This document shows, piece by piece, positions 32,700 through 43,179 of a stretch of 64,000 nt of DNA (position 1 is the stretch's first letter; every line of letters starts with the position of its first letter). The DNA comes from Botryosphaeria dothidea. Lineage: Eukaryota; Ascomycota; Dothideomycetes; Botryosphaeriales; Botryosphaeriaceae. The position numbers and the translations under genes were made by a program. The stretch lies in contig WWBZ02000040.1 in the NCBI GenBank assembly GCA_011503125.2, positions 4,216,001 to 4,280,000 of the forward strand, in the 5' to 3' direction. The notes below the pieces were generated by a model. It worked only from the letters and a program-made list of their open reading frames with translations. It did no database searches and was not told where the DNA came from.

Positions 32700-33998
32700 A
32701 CATTGACTTCCTTCCATCTCTAGGTCCGGCTGCGAGGGGGCTAGTGGTGTGGGCTGTGAGGAGGGAGTTCCCGCGGGCTCCTCTAAGGCGTGTTGTGAGC
32801 TATTAAGTCCAGTAAACCTCATTTGGTTAGGAGGCGGGGGGCGGCTTAAGTCTCTTGGCCTGCCTGGTCCCCTCTTGACCGGCTCCTCCTCCCTAATCCT
32901 CTTCCTTAGTCCGACCGTCAGCCAGTTAGTTTAGGGCTATATCTTGGTTATCAGGGGTCCTTCCCGGTGCCTTTCTGGTGCTACTAGGCGGGCCTGGGCG
33001 GCCTTGGCATAGCAGGCTCTGCGTGTTAGGCAGACGTTGCTCCAGGCTATATGCCTTTGGGAGCAGTTTGCGCACTACGTGCTTTCCTTAGGGCAGTCCC
33101 TAGTATTATATGCCTTGCCGCACTGTTCACACTTTTCCTCCTTTTTACAGTGGTTAGTAATATAACCGTAGGCCTAGCACTTAAAACACTAGGTTACTAT
33201 AAAGGCTGCATTATAGTACTGCGCTATATGGATAGCAAAGTTAATAACAAGCCCCTTATTAATAATCTAGTTGGCGGTTTCGGGGTTTGTAGTACTAAGG
33301 ATAATGGCTGAGTGAGTTTTCCCCTCTGGGAGCTTCCTCTTTAGCCAGGCCAGCTTGCTAATACGTAGTCCTGGGTGTAGAGATAGGTTCTGCTCCTGGA
33401 TGGTTTGGATGGCTTGGGGGTCTGTGGTATCGATTCCTTCTCGAGGGACGTTGTGTACTAGCACTGAGTATAGCTGCTGGTTAGGCCTGACTTCTTTTCC
33501 CAGTCCTGTAGTCCATTCCTGGTCCTGGAGAAGGGCTGTTCTGGTTGCTTCATCCGGTATAAAGATCCTAACGTCTCCACTGGGGAGCTTCTTGGCAGCA
33601 AGTACTTTCTTGCACGCCCAGCTTTTTCCTGCCTGGCAGGAAATCATACAATTGTATCTATGTACAAAGTTGCAGTAGGGTTCGACATGCCTATAACCTC
33701 CAGTCTCCCAAAGGTCTATCCAGGCCCCTACCCCAGTTTTCAGCCGCTTCTCATTGCGGCCTCCACAGTTAGGGCCGGGCCAAACCCCTCCTGCCTGAGT
33801 AATCCCTGTTTGCTCCTTAAGCATGCATCGCCGGCGCTCTGTCCTAAAAGCTCCTAGTTGTTCATTCTCGTTTGCTTCAGCGTTGGTTTGGAGGCGAACA
33901 GTCCCGTCTCTATGCATACCGACACGCGCATCCGTTCTCTCGAGCCACGCAGCAGTCTCTCCGGCCAGGACGTGATCCTGCCTGCCATCCAGGTGCAC
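32700..33998 (-). pseudogene. LINE-C ORF1, N-terminus replaced by foreign sequence
   Basis: The uninterrupted 243-codon frame 33267-33998 is a fusion. Residues 122-243 (AGKSWACKKVLAAKKLPSGD to LSTTNPETAN) are LINE ORF1, whereas residues 1 to about 121 come from the unrelated 5' segment. LINE-B and LINE-D have a Gln-rich N-terminus there instead. Downstream (33000-33260) are three CCHC knuckles with most Cys intact (CKKEEKCEQCGKAYNTRDC, then CANCSQRH), broken by a few TAG. ORF1 binds element RNA. The fusion would replace about half of its N-terminal region. Whether the open frame across the junction is meaningful or chance is unknown. Confidence 0.75.
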
Positions 33999-34350
33999 CG
34001 AGGGTCAGAGCCCAGCGAAGGGGTGAGGTCCTCGGAGCCAGCAGTGGCTGCTGCGCACTACGCCCCGCGGGCAGCCCAGGTATCGTGCAGGGGCGCAACA
34101 CCCTACACTCACCAGGTCCCCGTTTCGCGTTGCCTGTAAGGGTCTCCCCATGACAGGCCGACCGTGTCTTGCAGAAGGGGTAACGGACTAGATCCCACGC
34201 CGGGCGACCTGCTCCACCCGCTCCTACTAACCAAGCTTGTATCCCCTCTTGTCCTGAGCTGGCCTGTGTTTCTAACGTGTTGAGTCTCTGCGCGACTGGC
34301 CTGTAACTCCTCGAGAGCCTCCCCTTACCGCTGGCCTGTGTCATCGTCAT

Positions 34351-34550
34351 AGGTTGCGTGCTCCACGCCTATTAAGACCCTCCGTTGAGTCGCCTAGACG
34401 CCCGCTTAACAGGTTCGCTGAGGGCCGTCGAAGCTGGCCTGTGTTTCCCTTCCCCAGAGCTTGCCCATATTTCCGTCTCGTCGAGCCGACCGGTCGCATC
34501 GTGCCAGGTTGCGAGCACCACGCCTATTAAGACCCTCTGTTAGGTCTCCT
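34351..34550. repeat. 155-bp-spaced direct repeat in LINE-C cargo
   Basis: A 45-bp unit starting AGGTTGCG and containing CCACGCCTATTAAGACCCTC occurs at 34351-34396 and 34506-34550 with few differences. Each copy lies near CTGGCCTGT motifs. This suggests a repeated non-coding unit, not a protein gene. Confidence 0.75.
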
Positions 34551-35049
34551 ATGTGCGTACCGGATCGGCTCTCTCGGAGAGGCCTTAACGAGTTCTCGAG
34601 GTTGGGCCTTAACAAGGGCTTCGCGGTCGGAGGCCTCGAGGCCTTAATAGGTTTCGCACCGAGGGTCTACAACACGTTAGTCTTAACAAGTTCTCAGAAA
34701 AGAGGTTCCCCTGCGCCCTCGCCGCGTTCTCAGCGATCTCAGAGCCGGTGCAAGCCCAAGGGTGTCCTGTCATACGCCTAGGGCGCGTCCACATCGGCTG
34801 GCTGGATGGGCCAGCGTCGGGCCTGGCTGCGAGCCAGGTAGTCGTACGTCGGGTGGTTTTCGTATCCCAGTTTCCCTCGATGGGCCTCCCTGGATAGATG
34901 GTCGCGTTGCCCAAGCGGAGGCAGTAGGCAGCGTGGTTGTGGTCGCGGTCGGCGCGTCGATGAAAAATTTTCATCGCGTCGAAGCCGCACCCCAACAGCC
35001 TGCAATAGCGTGTTGTAGACTGCCAATCATCACCTCTGCACTCAGCTAC

Positions 35050-35073
35050 CCATCAGAGACTCTCCTCTGATGG
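35050..35073. other. Perfect hairpin at the 5' end of LINE-C cargo
   Basis: CCATCAGAG (35050-35058) and CTCTGATGG (35065-35073) pair perfectly around a 6-nt loop, about 50 bp inside the 5' edge of the insertion. Confidence 0.75.
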
Positions 35074-35122
35074 ATATTACCAGCCGCGGCGACGAGGACG
35101 CGTGCAGTAGGATTTCGCGGCC

Positions 35123-35424
35123 TTAAAATAAATATAGATATCTATACGGAGGTAGTATCTAGAAACTAGATCGGCGGAGCTCTAAATAAACGTATACCTA
35201 CTATACTTTCTTTTACTTTCCTTATATACTTTCTCTTTACTTTCTTTAGCTATAAGCCTATTTAGGCGATAAACGCTATACCGTTTACTATATCTAAAAA
35301 GCCTACCTTTACTAAAAGAGATATTACCCTTCTATAGCTACGAGTTCTAGAAACTCCGTCTTTAATAGTCTTAGGCTAAAAAAAGAACGTAAAACTAAAT
35401 AAATAAATAAATAAATAAATAAAT
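35123..35424 (+). pseudogene. LINE-A segment 5: 3' untranslated region and (TAAA)n tail
   Basis: Resumes LINE-A after LINE-C, starting with the right target-site duplication. It matches 40945-41242 of LINE-F, which is uninterrupted there. It ends in about seven TAAA units (35397-35424), the tail of this family. The LINE-B family ends in TCTA units instead. Confidence 0.87.
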
Positions 35425-36048
35425 ATAGCGAACTATTTAAGCTATAGAGTATACTCGCTATTCTACTACGTATAAAGTATATTAGACTAGAGAACTTCCT
35501 CTTAAGGCGTAAGATACTAAAATATTCTAGCCCTACCTATCTATACGGCTAGTATAAATAAACTCTAAAGTATATTCTTCTCTTTTACCTCTACTTCTAA
35601 TAGAATAGAATATAGATACTCTAAAGAGTAGGGACTACGGACTACTATTCTCTTCTCTTAACGAAAAAAAAAATTAAAGTAGTAATAGACTAGTTCTTAC
35701 GCCTAGAACTACTTAAGTAATTTAGCCTAGTAAAAAAACTAATCTAGAAGAATAACTAGGAAGAGAAACTAGAAGAACTACTAGAACTACTAGAACTACT
35801 AGAATCTAAATAACTACGAGGATAAGAACTAAAGAGATAAATCTAGTTAGTAAATATAGAGCTACTATAGTAGCCGCTACTAGTAAGAAGAAAAAATAAG
35901 AACTAGTATAGAATAGTATATCTAGAGAAAGAGTAGGAGTTTTTACTAGGCGAAAAGATTTTTCCTCTCGTATAAAATAACTATAGATAGCTAGCCCCGT
36001 ATAGACCTATAAGAAAGCTATATTAGAAAGAAATAAATTTATCTATCT
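35424..36048 (+). mobile_element. LINE-G: 5'-truncated LINE-B-family tail
   Basis: This matches the last 625 bp of LINE-B (from about 25283) and ends in the family terminus AAATAAATTTATCTATCT. It holds only the end of ORF2 and the 3' untranslated region. 5' truncation is usual for LINE insertion. It abuts the TAAA tail of LINE-A. No convincing target-site duplication was found, so the order of insertion here is open. Confidence 0.8.
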
Positions 36049-36666
36049 AAGTATAACTATATAATCTACGATAAAGAGCTACTTACTATTATTCGCTTCT
36101 TTAAGACTTAGAAACTAGAACTTATAAGTACTTCTATAGATAAGTCTATTAAAATACTTACGAATTATAAGAACTTAGAGTATTTTATAATAACTAAGTA
36201 GCTAACTAGCCGCTAAGCCCGCTAGACTAAATTTCTATTCGTCTTTAATTTTATTATCTTCTACCGGCTAGATAAATAAGAAGAGAAGCTAGACTCGCTT
36301 ATAAGAAGAACGTAGAACTTATCGTAAGGAATTAACGATCTAAAGAAGTAATACCGGTTCTAATAACTACTTCGGAACTTAAACCTAGAATCTAATATAA
36401 AAATCGCTATTAATTCTATTCTCTTTACTATTAATAATTTAGAGAAGAAAGAGTTAGACTCTTAAGAGCTAGAAGATAACTAGATCTAGAAAACCTAGAA
36501 AGCTTAGAAAATCTAAGAAGCTTAGAAAACTTAAAAAGCCTAGAAAATCTAAGAAGCTAGATAAAAAAACCTCGATATACTTATTAGCGAAGCCTACGAG
36601 AAGAATAGAGTAATCTAGAACCTTCGTAGAAGTATTAATACTAGAGATAGACGTATACTAAGCTAC
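36049..36666 (+). pseudogene. Gyp3: fragment of gypsy pol (RNase H to integrase entry)
   Basis: Reads IYDKELLTIIRFF, then ILTNYKNLEYFITTKQLTSR and, near 36225-36270, FNFIIFYRLDKQ, the RNase H of a gypsy element. A spacer with four repeated AQKIQEAQKTQK-like units (36480-36560) and the start of the region before integrase (SEAYEKNRVIQNLRRSI) follow. It is cut by the Gyp4b LTR at 36667, and the rest of integrase is not found on the other side. The RNase H resembles that of Gyp1 but lies on the opposite strand. RIP-saturated. Confidence 0.78.
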
Positions 36667-36984
36667 TATTAAAATTCTAGTCTATAGATTTCTTACTTCT
36701 CTTTTAGCTTCGTTAACTTAGTACTAAGGTCTAGACTTATCTACTTATAAATTAGAAAGCTAGTATTTTAGTTAGTTCTTTATATATATAAATCTCGCCC
36801 TCTCTACCTCGTAGTTAGTTTTTTAGTCTAGTAACTTTATATTCTTCTTAGACTATCTTATTCTCCGTAGACTTATCTATATCTTTCTATCTTTCTTCTT
36901 ATTTCTTATTTCTTAAGCCTAGCCCCTTATATTAGATCTTATAGATCTAAGCTTCTTATACTTATTTATCTCCGTAATATTATA
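36667..36984 (+). repeat. Gyp4b 5' LTR, 318 bp
   Basis: Starts TATTAAAATTCTAGTC and ends GTAATATTATA, followed by CTTTACTAGACTC, the same internal start as Gyp4c. Confidence 0.88.
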
Positions 36985-39900
36985 CTTTACTAGACTCTAA
37001 ACTAATTCGTCCTAAGCTTAAGTTAGCTTCCTATTATATTATAAGAATAATCCGTACCTCTAGATCTTTAAGGTTCTTTAGATAAAGTCTAGAATTTCTT
37101 AGAACTCTTCCTAGAAACCGACCCTACTATATCTAACGATACTTTTCCCCCGCTTTCGCCTAGTTATTCGCTTCCTACCGAATTTCGCTTATACTATTTA
37201 TAAGCCTACTTCTTAGATCGCTTCTCGCTTTAATAAGTTATCGCTAGCCTAAATATTATATCTTAGAACTTTTTAAATAAGACTCTCTATCTTATAGGTT
37301 ATTTTATACTTAGATAAACGTACGCTCTTAGGATTTTCTTAACTTCTACCCTATCTATAATCTATACTTAATTCGTTATCCCGGAACTTACTCTATCTCG
37401 TATTCGTATTACTAAAGTCGCCGACCTAGAGTTCTTTAAAAAAAACCGCGCCGAATTCGAGAACTTCTCTATATAACTTTAGTTAAAGTTCGGCTCTAAT
37501 CTATCTACTTTCGATACTAAACCTACTAAGATTCGATATATAGGCTTATACCTTCGGGATACTATCTATACTTAGTTTAAATTATACGTTAACTAAACTA
37601 CTAGCGAGATCTTCTTTATAACTTACTAAGACTTCTATAAGGCTCTTAGCTAAGCCTTTAATAACCTAGATACTTAAACTACTATAGAACGTACTATTTA
37701 GAACCTTTACTAAGAAACCTTATACTTAGACTACTACTCTCGCTTTATCTTACTTACTATAATTCTTAGTTAGATATAAAATAATATTAAAATTATATAC
37801 TTTCGTAATAGCCTTAAAGATAATCTTAAAGACCTTCTTATTAGACGAGAGATATCTAAGAAGTTTTAAGACTTTATAAATATCTATATCTCTTTAGATT
37901 ACTCTCTATACGCTCGATATCTTAAGAAGAAACGTACTACTACGGCCTCTAGACTATAAAATATTTTTATATCTATCTCTATAGTTAGACTCTTAGCTAT
38001 ATTCTCTAGTATACCTTAGATAACTTAGCTAACTACGAAACCTATAGAACTCGATACTACTACTCGAAAAGTATACCGAAAAGCTAATAACCTCTATACT
38101 TACTATAGTAATCCGAACTACTAGATATATAAGTACTCTAAGGTAAAGAGTCTAAAGAGTTTAAACCTTAATTCGATAACTACTACCTCGTAATCTATAA
38201 CTAGTAACCCGGCTCTTAATTTACTATCCGTAGCTATAATTCTATACTAGCTAAAAAATTAAGGCGGCTAGTAGCCTCGCGGTCTCTACCTAGCCCGTCT
38301 ATCTCGTCCGCCGTATCCGCGGCTATATACTTATTTAATCCGTTTTTAGTCCTTAGTAACCTTAATTCGAACCTTAGAAAACTCTTATTTACTAGTAGCC
38401 CGCCTAAACTACTTTATAGTAAATACGACTTAGAAATAGAACGTCTTCTAGTTATTAATACCTTAGTTTTTAATAGACTTCTAGCTACTACTATAATTAA
38501 CTCTAGTACTTCTAGATAATTTATTAATCGATAATTTCTATATATATATAGTCTCTATTCTTATAAAAAACCCGTTTCTTAAAAGGTTAAACTTACTAAT
38601 AGAGAAATAGAATACCTATCCTACGAAATTAATCTTCTCTTACTTATTAACTAATACCTCGAGACTACTATCTTTTAAGTTATAAATATCGTAGAATACC
38701 CGCTTATTTTTAGACGTTTATAGCTTAAGAGGTATAATCCGCTAATTAATTAGTTAAAGAATACGATTTCGTTTACCTCCCCGTTCTACTAGATAAACTA
38801 TTTACCTACTTAACCTCCGCCTACTTCGCCTACTTCGCCTACTTCGTCTACTTCGTCTACTTCGTCTACTTAGTCTACTCTAATAACCTCTATTTTCTCG
38901 CTACTTTATTCTACGGTTACCTCTATTTTCTATAAGGCGTATTAACGCCTTATTAAGAAGAGAGATTAGTAGCTATTTACTATCTTTATAGAAGAGGTAT
39001 CTAAATATCTTAATTCTAGAGATAGACTTAGCTCTATAACCCCCGAAGAATTAGAAGAAAAAATACGGTAAACTATTCTTCTTAAGTACTACGATCTATT
39101 ACTCTTATTTTTAAAAGTATCTACCGATAAGCTTTCTTCTTACTACTACGTAAACTACGCTATAGAATTAAAAGACGGTAAAAAACTATTTTTTAGCCTA
39201 CTCTATTCTATATTAGATCTTAAGCTTAAGGCTCTTCGCGAATATCTCTACGAGTACTAGGCTAAAGACTTTATTTAATCCTTAATCTTATTCTCCGCCT
39301 TTTTAATCTTTTTCGTTTATAAATCTAATAGTAGTAATATTAGACTCTATATTAATTATAGAGAACTTAATACTATTACTAAAAAGAATCGTTATTCCTT
39401 ACTATAAATTAATAATACCCTTCAATAGCTTTAAAAGACTAAAGTTTTTACTAAACTTAACCTATATAGAGCTTTTAACTTAATCCGTATTCGAAAGAAT
39501 AACGAGTATCTTATAGCCTTCCGTACTCGTTATAGACTCTTCGAGTATATAGTTATATCCTTTAGTTTAACTAACGCCCCCGCTACTTACTAGTAATTTA
39601 TTAATAACGTTCTCCGTATATTTCTAGATAGGTTTTACGTAGTCTATTTAGACGATATTTTAATCTACTTAAAGAACTAATAAGAATACGATTTATACGT
39701 CTAATAAATTCTCGAAGTACTTCTATAAGTAGGCCTTTATATTAAAGGCGAGAAGTATAAATTCTCCGTTATCTTAACTAAGTTTCTTAGATTTATTATT
39801 TCTCTAGAAGGACTTAGTATAGACCCGGCTAAGATCGATACGGTTAAGAACTAGGAAATACTACGAAACGTTATAGACGTTTAGTCGTTTCTCGGTTTTA

Positions 39901-40558
39901 TAAACTTTTACCGTCGATTTATTAAGAAATATTTAAGACTCGCTACTTCTTTATTCTAGTTACTACGTAAAGAGAAACTATTTAGTTAGATCTCTAAGTA
40001 GTAAAACTTATTTAATACCTTAAAGAACGCCTTCTATTCTTATCCGATTCTTCGATACTTTAAACTAGAACTCGATACTATTCTTAAAATAGACTCCTCC
40101 GATCTCGTTATCTCTAGAATCCTCTTATAGTAGTACGAATATTCTAATAGAAAATAGCTCCTATATCTAGTAGCCTACTTCTCTAGAAAAATAACTTCTA
40201 CTAAAGAGAATTATAAAATTAGCGATAAGAAACTACTAGCGATAGTAGAGTCTATTAAAGAATAGTACCCCTTAATTACGAATCTTACTAGCCCGCTTCT
40301 TATTTATATAGATTACTCGAATTTAACTATCTTTACTTCGAAGAGAATTCTAAACCGCCGATAAGCTCGTTAGGCTATAGAACTTTAAGAACTTAATTTT
40401 AAGATTATCTACCGGCCTAGAACTAGTAATAAGCGTATAGACGCTTTAACTAGAAGGTTAGAGGACCGCCCTTCTTAAAGAGAGAGTAAAGATTCTATCT
40501 CTATCTTAGGATCTAAGAAGTTTTAACTATCTCTCTTAGAAACTATTCTTACTTTAAA
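36985..40558 (+). pseudogene. Gyp4b gag, protease, RT and RNase H, RIP-inactivated
   Basis: Collinear with 50718-54210 of Gyp4c. Gag contains EFFKKNRAEFENFSI-like text near 37420-37470 and a ghost zinc knuckle near 38090-38130. RT has [11 protein letters not shown] near 39635-39670. RNase H follows at about 40200-40450, and the coding text breaks at LINE-F. It carries more RIP changes than Gyp4c: stretches where Gyp4c keeps C or G are T or A here. Confidence 0.8.
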
Positions 40559-41242
40559 GAATATAGCTAAAGAAGAAGCTTTATAAGAAGTAGATAAAGA
40601 AGCTTAAAAATACCCTAGCCTCTATCTATAAGGAACTATACGGCTATTAAATTAAACGGAAACTAAAACCTTCTTTAAAGAAGCGGGAATTAGCCTCCGC
40701 CTTTTACTAACTAAAGATAGAATATAAATACTTTAGATCCTACCTCTTTAGGTTTAAATATACCGGAATAGATAGGTGCCCTTATACGAATATAGTAAAA
40801 TAAATACCTAGATATCTTTTACTAAAATATCTAAAATACTCCTACGAAAGAAGAAGTATTAAGAATATACTTAGAAGAAAATATCTAGACCTAAAGAAGC
40901 TTCTTACCTCGATAAAAGAAATATTTAGTACGCTAGATTTTCTAAAATAAATATAGATATCTATACGGAGGTAGTATCTAGAAACTAGCTCGGCGGAGCT
41001 CTAAATAAACGTATACCTACTATATTTTCTTTTACTTTTCTTATATACTTTCTCTTTACTTTCTTTAGCTATAAGCCTATTTAGATAATAGACGCTATAC
41101 CGTTTACTATACCTAAAAAGCCTACTTTTATTAAAAGAGATATTATTCTTCTATAGCTACGAGTTCTAGAAACTTCGTCTTTAATAGTCTTAGGCTAAAA
41201 AAAGAACGTAAAACTAAATAAATAAATAAATAAATAAATAAA
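40559..41242 (+). mobile_element. LINE-F: 5'-truncated LINE-A-family copy, 684 bp
   Basis: Matches the end of LINE-A (28730-29128 plus 35140-35424) without interruption and ends in (TAAA)n at 41216-41242. The target-site duplication is recognisable but mutated: TACCCTCGCTTCGAAA on the right (41243-41258) and TATTCTTACTTTAAA on the left (40544-40558), differing by transitions. It gives an uninterrupted reference for the LINE-C insertion site. Confidence 0.88.
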
Positions 41243-42654
41243 TACCCTCGCTTCGAAAATTCGTTACGCCCTCGAATTAGACTTATTTAGATAAGAAGTT
41301 CTTCTTATTTTTAAATCCGGAATACCTCGACTTAAGACTATTAATCTTAGTATCTATATAAAAAACTAAGATAGTTTATTAATAGTAAATAATCTTATCT
41401 ATATTCCTAAAGATTCTAAACTCCGTTTTAAGATTATCTAGTTCTACTATTTATATCTTACTACTAGATATCTTAGCTAGATAGTAATCTTTAAGAAGAT
41501 CTCTCGTAACTTCTAGTAGCTAAAAATAAGAGGAACTATTATATAGTTCGTTAGAAACTACGAAGTTTACTTTCGTATTAAGCTAGTTCGTTACGCTTTC
41601 TACGAGTATCTTAAGCTCCTAGAAGTTTCTTAGCGACGTTAGGCTAAGATTAGCTTCGATTTAATTATATATCTTCTAGACTCTAAAGAAAAAATAGCTA
41701 TTTTTATAGTCGTAGATTAGCTAAGTAAGATAGTTTACTTTATTCCTACTATAGACGAACTTAACTTCGCTATCTTTATTTAACTTTACTAAGATTTTAT
41801 ATTCTAACTTTATAGGCTTCTAGATATAGCTATATTAGACCGTAGATCTATCTTTACCTTCGAGTATATAAAGGCTCTCGCCTCTTTACTCTAGATCCGT
41901 TCTAAGCTTAGTACTATCTTCTATCTATAAACGGATAGCTAAACTAAAAGAATAAACTAGTTTCTTAAATAATACCTCCGTATCTATATCTTCTATTAAT
42001 AGAACGACTAAGTAAACTATCTTACTCTAGTAGAATTTACCTATAATAACGCTTTTTCTACTACTATTTAAATTACTCTATTTTTTACTAACTACGGTTA
42101 TTACCCTCGTTTTTAAATTCTTTAGCGTTTAGATTCTATTCTACTACTACCGTTAGAGCTCTAGAACTTCTAAAAATATATAGAAAAACTTAATAATTTC
42201 TTATAATCCGAACTTTAACTTATCTAAGATATCTTCTTAGAATAGGCTAATAAGTATAGAATTCTACTACTAATTCTAAGGCCTAGTTAACGGGTTTAGC
42301 TACTTCGAAAGTTTATTTCTACTACTCGACCTTTAAATAAGCTAGACTTTAAGCGCTTAGAGCCTTTTCTTATTAAACGTAAAATCTTCTCCTATATATA
42401 TAAACTTAATCTTCCTACCTCCGTTTAATTATACTCTATTTTTAACGTCTCTCTTCTTAAACTAGTAGTAGAGGATCCTCTACTAGGCTAACGTTAAGCC
42501 CTACTACTATCTATTATTATTAATAGCGAAAAAGAATAGCTAATTAAAGAACTTCTTAATATTCGAATTCGTAAAGAAACTTACTAGTATCTTATTCGCT
42601 AGAAAGATTACTCTAAACTTACTTAGGAACTATATAATTCTATTTAAGAAACGG
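41243..42654 (+). pseudogene. Gyp4b integrase and chromodomain, RIP-inactivated
   Basis: Continues Gyp4b pol. It has the zinc-binding entry region, the core with IYLL.SKEKIAIFIVVD near 41665-41720, a LQTDSQTKRINQ-like end near 41930-41970, and a chromodomain near 42530-42640 corresponding to 55505-55620 in Gyp4c. Gyp5 inserted directly behind the chromodomain. Confidence 0.78.
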
Positions 42655-43065
42655 TATTACGGGTCGAGTTTACGGTATAGTACCTAGAGGTAGGGAGGAA
42701 GGTCGGAATAGGTGCAGCACTCGCTTAGAAAATATCCGTGCCGAGGATTACGGTTACGTGGTACGCTAAGCCCGTAATCTAGTAGAGGATTACGACTCTA
42801 GCCTAGTAATCTAAAAGGGGATTACCGTAATCCCTAGTAATCTATCTCTATATATATATTATACTCTTTTATAGTAGATAGAACCTCCGTGGTTAATTCT
42901 AATTATTGCTTAACACCTATCTTATTTACCTTTCCTACCTAGCTACGGCTACTATCCTCTTATATAAGTAATATCCCGATAGCGGTAGTAAAACCCCTAG
43001 ACGCTACGCACCTTCCCGACGCCTAAGCCCCTCGGACTTCCTTATTCCTAAGGCCTAGCGTAACA
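42655..43065 (+). repeat. Gyp5 5' LTR, 411 bp
   Basis: Runs TATTACGGGTCG ... GCGTAACA. It has more TpA than the 3' LTR at most differing sites (for example GTGGTACGCTAAGC here against GTGGCACGCCAAGC). It also keeps an unmutated CGTGG where the 3' LTR has CGTAG, so the copies were mutated independently. Confidence 0.9.
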
Positions 43066-43179
43066 CTTTAACTACTACCTTATAGGCACCGAAGGTAAGA
43101 AAAACCCTCTACGATAAAACTAACTATAATAACCTAGACCGAGATTCGCGCCTCGCTCCCTAATAAGGAGGACTAAATA

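Larger units (their letters stand above)
29129..35122 (-). mobile_element. LINE-C: chimeric insertion, 4.5 kb LINE fused to 1.49 kb unrelated 5' sequence
   Basis: A single insertion of 5994 bp lies between exact 17-bp target-site duplications, TTAAAATAAATATAGAT (29112-29128 and 35123-35139), in the 3' untranslated region of LINE-A. The 3' end (29129 on the plus strand) is the LINE-B-type terminus with a (TCTA)n tail. From 29129 to about 33636 it is collinear with LINE-B. Beyond that it has no similarity to LINE-B or LINE-D, which continue with their own ORF1 N-terminus. RIP in the LINE part is light to moderate and is absent from the 5' part, while the LINE-A host is saturated. LINE-C is therefore younger than most of the RIP in its host. 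Confidence 0.88.
33637..35122. other. Unrelated GC-rich 5' cargo of LINE-C, 1.49 kb
   Basis: TpG, CpA and CpG are all frequent here and RIP is not visible, unlike everything around it. No recognisable protein domain is present. Overlapping open frames on both strands (for example 34609-34995 minus, 33910-34350 minus, 34461-34781 plus) are what GC-rich, stop-poor DNA gives by chance. It contains short internal repeats (CTGGCCTGT at 34259, 34296, 34331 and 34434, and a 45-bp unit at 34351 and 34506), a perfect 9-bp-stem hairpin at its 5' end (35050-35073) and a near-palindrome around GATGAAAA/TTTTCATC near 34958-34978. It may be a captured host or element transcript, present once in the genome and therefore not subject to RIP. 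Confidence 0.7.

Noticed and set aside
34461..35070. Several overlapping open frames of about 80-130 codons on both strands of the LINE-C cargo
   Set aside because: GC-rich sequence without RIP has few stops by chance. The frames overlap each other on both strands and contain no recognisable motif.
35397..35430. TAAA array as a possible microsatellite locus or replication origin
   Set aside because: The same array ends LINE-F at 41216-41242, so it is the family's 3' tail.
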